A stretch of 64,000 nt of DNA from Bradysia coprophila (lineage: Eukaryota; Arthropoda; Insecta; Diptera; Sciaridae), in NCBI RefSeq assembly GCF_014529535.1, contig NW_023503608.1:2666001-2730000 (forward strand). Direction: 5' to 3'. Shown here piece by piece: positions 60,026 through 64,000 of this stretch (the first letter of the stretch is position 1; each line of letters begins with the position of its first letter). Position numbers and translations under genes: made by a program. The notes under the pieces are model-generated. The model was not told the DNA's origin. It ran no database searches and worked only from the letters and a program-made list of their open reading frames with translations.

Positions 60026-63000
60026 AAAACGCTGTGAGATACTTACCTCAAATGAAGGGATTTTCTGATTTTATTACGACACACTTCTCGTTTCTAAAAG
60101 GTTACCCGAAGAACGGAACCATGTGTAGCAGAAACGAAATAATCTGATAACTGAATCACACTTCATACTACTTGTGAACTCTATCAATCGTGACGTATAA
60201 ATTTGAAAACACCTTTACAAAGGCATTGTAGATTGTGGCGTCAAGGGGGTGTGTCTTTTTGCCTAGTAACCAAAACGTTTTGCTGACGACATGTTATTAG
60301 CAAACAATTTATTTTCTTGTTGGTTCATGTGTTCCTTAAACTATTTTTCGGTGTTTGATACATTAGAATCTTTAACTTCTTTAGATACATTTTGCCATGT
60401 AAGACAACAGAAGCAAGAGAGCTAAATGTTTTTGTCACTAACAGGTGACAATTCGTTTCTAAGACAGTGTAAAAGCAGCATAGTTTACAGATTACGCAAA
60501 TGAAATTGTATATTAAAGCGGCGACAGGTCGATTAGAAGCACCCCAGAAAACTTTACAATAGTTTTGTAGGCTACATTCTATTCAAAGCCAACCCTTATT
60601 GGCAGATTACTTTAGTAAAGGGTGAAAAAACTCATCTCCTTCCTAATCCACGTAACTGTCTGCTATGGCGTGAACTTCGTTTAACAGGAATATTTCTCTG
60701 CCTGACTGAATAACCCAGATCTTGACCAGCATCAATAAATGTAACGAATTTCTACACGAAATTTCGTAAATTTTTTGAATGTCACAACACTCGTGTGTAT
60801 ATAAATGCATAATGTACTGCACCCAGCCCACATAATATATAAACGTTTAACAGACATGCCATAAAGTTCTGATTCCATCTGTTAACAAAATTCCTCTGGA
60901 TGGAAATACAAAATTGAAACCAATTCCCCAAGAACTTTTTTTGTTTGTTTGTCGTAATTATTCTGTTTCACTTTTCAGCGCTTTTGTATGGGTTATGAAT
61001 GTTGTGTATATTGTGCGACATGCGCAACAATTTTTGTGCTAACACAATAATATGACACAATCTAAAAATGTTTGTGCTAGCTGGTTGTGTTAGATTTACG
61101 CGCAATACAACATTACAGATACCAAAGCATCTCAACCTCCTCAATTCGAATAAAATACACTGAAAGCGTGTTTCCATTATAGATATATGTATATACGTTC
61201 TATGCTAACATAGACCTGAATCGCCAAAAGTAGGTCGCCGCCACACTTTCACTTATTACATGAGTTAACAACAAAATTCGAAAATTCATTTTCCATTGTA
61301 TATATTCCACTCCACACATCATTGTGTAGCTCGCTGCTGTTGTTTAAGATATATATATAAAATTTTATTTTTATTTTTTGTAATTATATTACACTCATGT
61401 ATTTGTTTGGTTGGAGCAATGTTAAATGTTACTTCATAATTTATTTATTTTATTTTTTTTTTCGTCATATGAAACCGATATTAAGTTTATCGTTTTCAGT
61501 TTTGAGCATATATATATATATATACGTACGACACTGTGGGCCGAGTTGGATATACAATATACAAATATATGCAATCCGAAGCTATGTAATGTTGTGTAGG
61601 TTTCGGTTTTTCTTGTTAGTATAATATGGATCGCATGAAATTGAAAGCTATTTTCGTTGCGGATGTGTTGGTATTTTACTTCCATTTTCTTGTTCCTGCC
61701 TCAACACAAAATTCATTATTGGTTCGGTTGAACAGACAGAGCTTTTAAAAAATTTTCGTGTTTTTCTTTTACTTGTTCTCGTCTTCTGTGTATGGGTGTG
61801 CGATGTGTGTGATGTGCGCACTATGACTACATTTCAATTTCAATACACATATAGAGAAAACGTTTTCATTTGTGAGAATATATATTTTCCATAATATACT
61901 CATTCGAAATATTTTATATTAATACCCATACAACAAATGGGTATATCTCTCGCTACTAGTTCGTGTGTAGCACAGGGAAAAAACTCGCTTTCTGCTTGTT
62001 TTGGTTTTTCGTGTATATGCGAGTATAGTATTTTGTGTCATAATGTGCGCCCTCAAAGCCAACAATATTTGAATTTCGTTAAATTTAGTCAATCATTGCC
62101 CGTGATAGCCGTAAGGTGTGTTCATACTGCGACCGTGTTTCATACGGTTGTTTTATGTTGTAAATATTGAAATCTTAAAGGCGAATTCGAAAATATTTAT
62201 CCAAAACTTACTGAAAGGATTACCGCTGTGTGTACGACATCGCATCGTTTTGGATATAACTGAACAATTTAATTTTTGTTGAAAATTTCCTGCACTTTTT
62301 CTTTTTTGGAATGGAAAGGATTAATAATTGTGATTGAAAAGAAAATATTGTTTGTGATAAAATATTTGAAACTTGGTGCTTTTTATTATTTAAAACAAAA
62401 TCAAAAAATTCGTAAAAAAAAAAAATTAGAAACAAGAGAAACAAACAAACTGAAACTTTGTGAACGAACAGAAGGATGTGTTTTGTTTGAAAATATTCTA
62501 AAAAAAAAACAATCTTTCCATTTCGTAAAAGTAACATTCAACACTTTATTGGACCGAACACTTTTAGTATGTTTCATTGAAACATACAAAATGTTACGAA
62601 CGATATGGGTTTATTGGACATTACTAGCAAGTGGACTAAAGCTCATCAAACCAACAATACAATCCAATGTTAAGAACTTTTACACCAAGAACTGATAGAA
62701 AAGAAAAACATTTCTGTTCTTATGTGACTACAAATTGATACAATTTTGATGAACTTTTCGTTTTGATTTGATTTAATTTTTTTAAATTTTTTTTTTGGAA
62801 GAATTATTTGGTTTTCTTCTCCAACAAAACTCTTTATTTACGGGTTACGACGGTACGATGTTATTTAAAGTTTTCTAAACCGAAAAAATTAATTTTGTTA
62901 CATCACTTGGCATAAAACTGTTACCAATACCTAAAGCCCCATAATATCTACAATTGGAAAACAAAAAATTATTACTTTTTTTGAAACGAAATGCATGTGT

Positions 63001-63375
63001 TAATAAAATAAAGTGTTACATGATCGCCCATTTATAACGTTCATTACTTAAAATATTTGTTTAAGTGAATATAGTTTGCTCAGACTTGGCAAATACACAC
63101 AATTTTTACCGCAAGTTACCACAACCACAAAAGGATTATCAGTGAATAAATTTAAATAAACCGCAATCTCAATATTGTACAGTGTTGTTTAGTTTATATC
63201 CTCACACACAAGAAAGAAAGTTAAAAAAAGAAAGAAAAACAAACAAAAAACCCAATCCGTCCCTTTTTATCAAACAATATCAAAAAAAATAACGAAAAAG
63301 AAAAAGAATTTTGATTTCTATTTCAAACTGAAACTTATGACAAATTAATTGATTGTGCAACATAGAAATTAAGAA

Positions 63376-63948
63376 ATGTTATTAGACATGGAGCAACAAT
63401 CTTCGGCAGCGTTCATGTCGTTCAATCCATTTTCGATGAACCTAAATGAATCTGTCAGTCCGCCGCCGCATGGCGGCAATCAGGGCAGTAACAACAATGC
63501 CACTGTAAATGCAATGCAACTTCCCCAATATACGTATCCCGGTAGCAATACCATTATCCATTTGAATTTAAATAACAACAATAACAATAATAATAATCCC
63601 GGATCGGGACAGCAATCGGGTCAGACCCAAAGCGCTAATCAACATCAACAGCAAACGCAACAACAACAGCAACAGCATAATAACTATTCCATATACAATT
63701 TTGATTCACAGTATATGTTTCCAACAGGATATTCGGATAATCCGACGAACATGAATTCGGGACAACAAGGATACATACCGTTGTTACCGCCGGTTGGTAC
63801 TGTTATCAATCCATGTGATCAAACTGATTTAAAAGATTGTATCGAAGAATTGTGTCCCGTTTGCGGTGATAAGGTATCCGGATACCATTACGGCTTGTTG
63901 ACGTGCGAATCGTGTAAAGGTATGTACAGAATGTTCTATTTAGGTTAA
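63376..63948 (+). CDS. ftz-f1: Beta-FTZ-F1 first coding exon (partial gene)
   Basis: NR5A-type orphan nuclear receptor; in flies the beta form is a competence factor for the prepupal ecdysone response. It binds DNA as a monomer (extended AGGTCA). The exon runs from the ATG at 63376 to a donor at 63920 (TGTAAAG|GTATGT), 181 codons plus one base, phase 1; bases after 63919 are intron. [16 protein letters not shown] and [13 protein letters not shown] match the fly beta N-terminus. Asn-rich (~residues 65-73) and Gln-rich (~92-103) runs lie between. [20 protein letters not shown] begins the first zinc finger, and ESCK is the start of the NR5A P-box, with the intron interrupting the P-box Gly codon. 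The rest of the DNA-binding domain and the ligand-binding domain lie beyond the window. Confidence 0.93.
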   Translation: MLLDMEQQSSAAFMSFNPFSMNLNESVSPPPHGGNQGSNNNATVNAMQLPQYTYPGSNTIIHLNLNNNNNNNNNPGSGQQSGQTQSANQHQQQTQQQQQQHNNYSIYNFDSQYMFPTGYSDNPTNMNSGQQGYIPLLPPVGTVINPCDQTDLKDCIEELCPVCGDKVSGYHYGLLTCESCKGMYRMFYLG

Positions 63949-64000
63949 GTATTTTAGTTATGTATGTTCCTTTCATGCCGGTTCGTTGAATGTTACAGTT

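Larger units (their letters stand above)
42917..63375 (+). other. Large ftz-f1 intron / beta promoter region
   Basis: About 20.5 kb without any convincing coding exon. It is very AT-rich, with poly-A/T runs, TA repeats (for example 61508-61526) and many short meaningless frames. Mobile elements are sparse compared with 5-42 kb: a MITE at 57696-57863 and degenerate TTAA-type fragments. It should contain the beta-FTZ-F1 promoter and 5' UTR and probably stage-specific enhancers. Candidate nuclear-receptor sites are listed separately. If the 42463 exon is not ftz-f1, this is intergenic DNA. Confidence 0.5.

Overview
The window is insect nuclear DNA, most likely from a dipteran, and probably a lower (nematoceran) fly. 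The evidence is AT-rich sequence, many spliceosomal introns of only 57-75 nt, and proteins that read as fly orthologues: PHM, TMEM50, ATP synthase beta, Tom22/maggie, MCAD and beta-FTZ-F1. It is not prokaryotic. I saw no operons, CRISPR arrays, rRNA or convincing tRNA genes, and no retroviral, LTR or Polinton remains.

Layout. (1) 1.06-4.9 kb, minus: Phm, seven coding exons. (2) 5-10.4 kb: intergenic, packed with small repeats, including a 1.2 kb element with a 145-bp tandem unit and several MITEs. (3) 10.5-11.2 kb, minus: a TMEM50-type membrane protein with a stop-free 66-nt intron. (4) 12.5-14.0 kb, plus: intronless ATP synthase beta. (5) 16.5-17.3 kb, minus: Tom22 (mge), with an orphan exon-like piece at 17.9 kb. 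(6) 19.6-20.5 kb, plus: a secreted two-domain chitin-binding (peritrophin/mucin-like) protein. (7) 21.3-22.5 kb, plus: regucalcin/SMP-30. (8) 22.7-23.6 kb: decayed duplicates of the ZNFX1 gene and of the chitin-binding gene. (9) 23.7-29.7 kb, minus: a complete seven-exon ZNFX1-type helicase of 1848 residues. (10) 29.8-31.6 kb: a long inverted repeat with ~850-bp arms just upstream of ZNFX1. (11) 34.1-35.0 kb, minus: an intronless RIO1-like protein lacking the catalytic motifs. (12) 38.0-39.8 kb, minus: medium-chain acyl-CoA dehydrogenase. (13) 42.5-64 kb, plus: the nuclear receptor gene ftz-f1, with a probable alpha-specific first coding exon, ~20 kb of intron, and the beta-specific first exon running into the first zinc finger. 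The gene continues beyond the window.

The genes do not form one pathway. Mitochondrial functions recur (ATP synthase beta, Tom22, MCAD). The most unusual neighbourhood is 19-32 kb. There a small-RNA-pathway-type helicase (ZNFX1) lies between its own truncated duplicate and a long hairpin-forming inverted repeat, so the locus could produce double-stranded or antisense RNA. That is inference. From 5 to 42 kb the intergenic DNA is crowded with short terminal-inverted-repeat elements (at least ten families); the ftz-f1 intron is much poorer in them.

All exon boundaries were read by eye from GT/AG signals, phase continuity and family resemblance. No alignment or database search was run.
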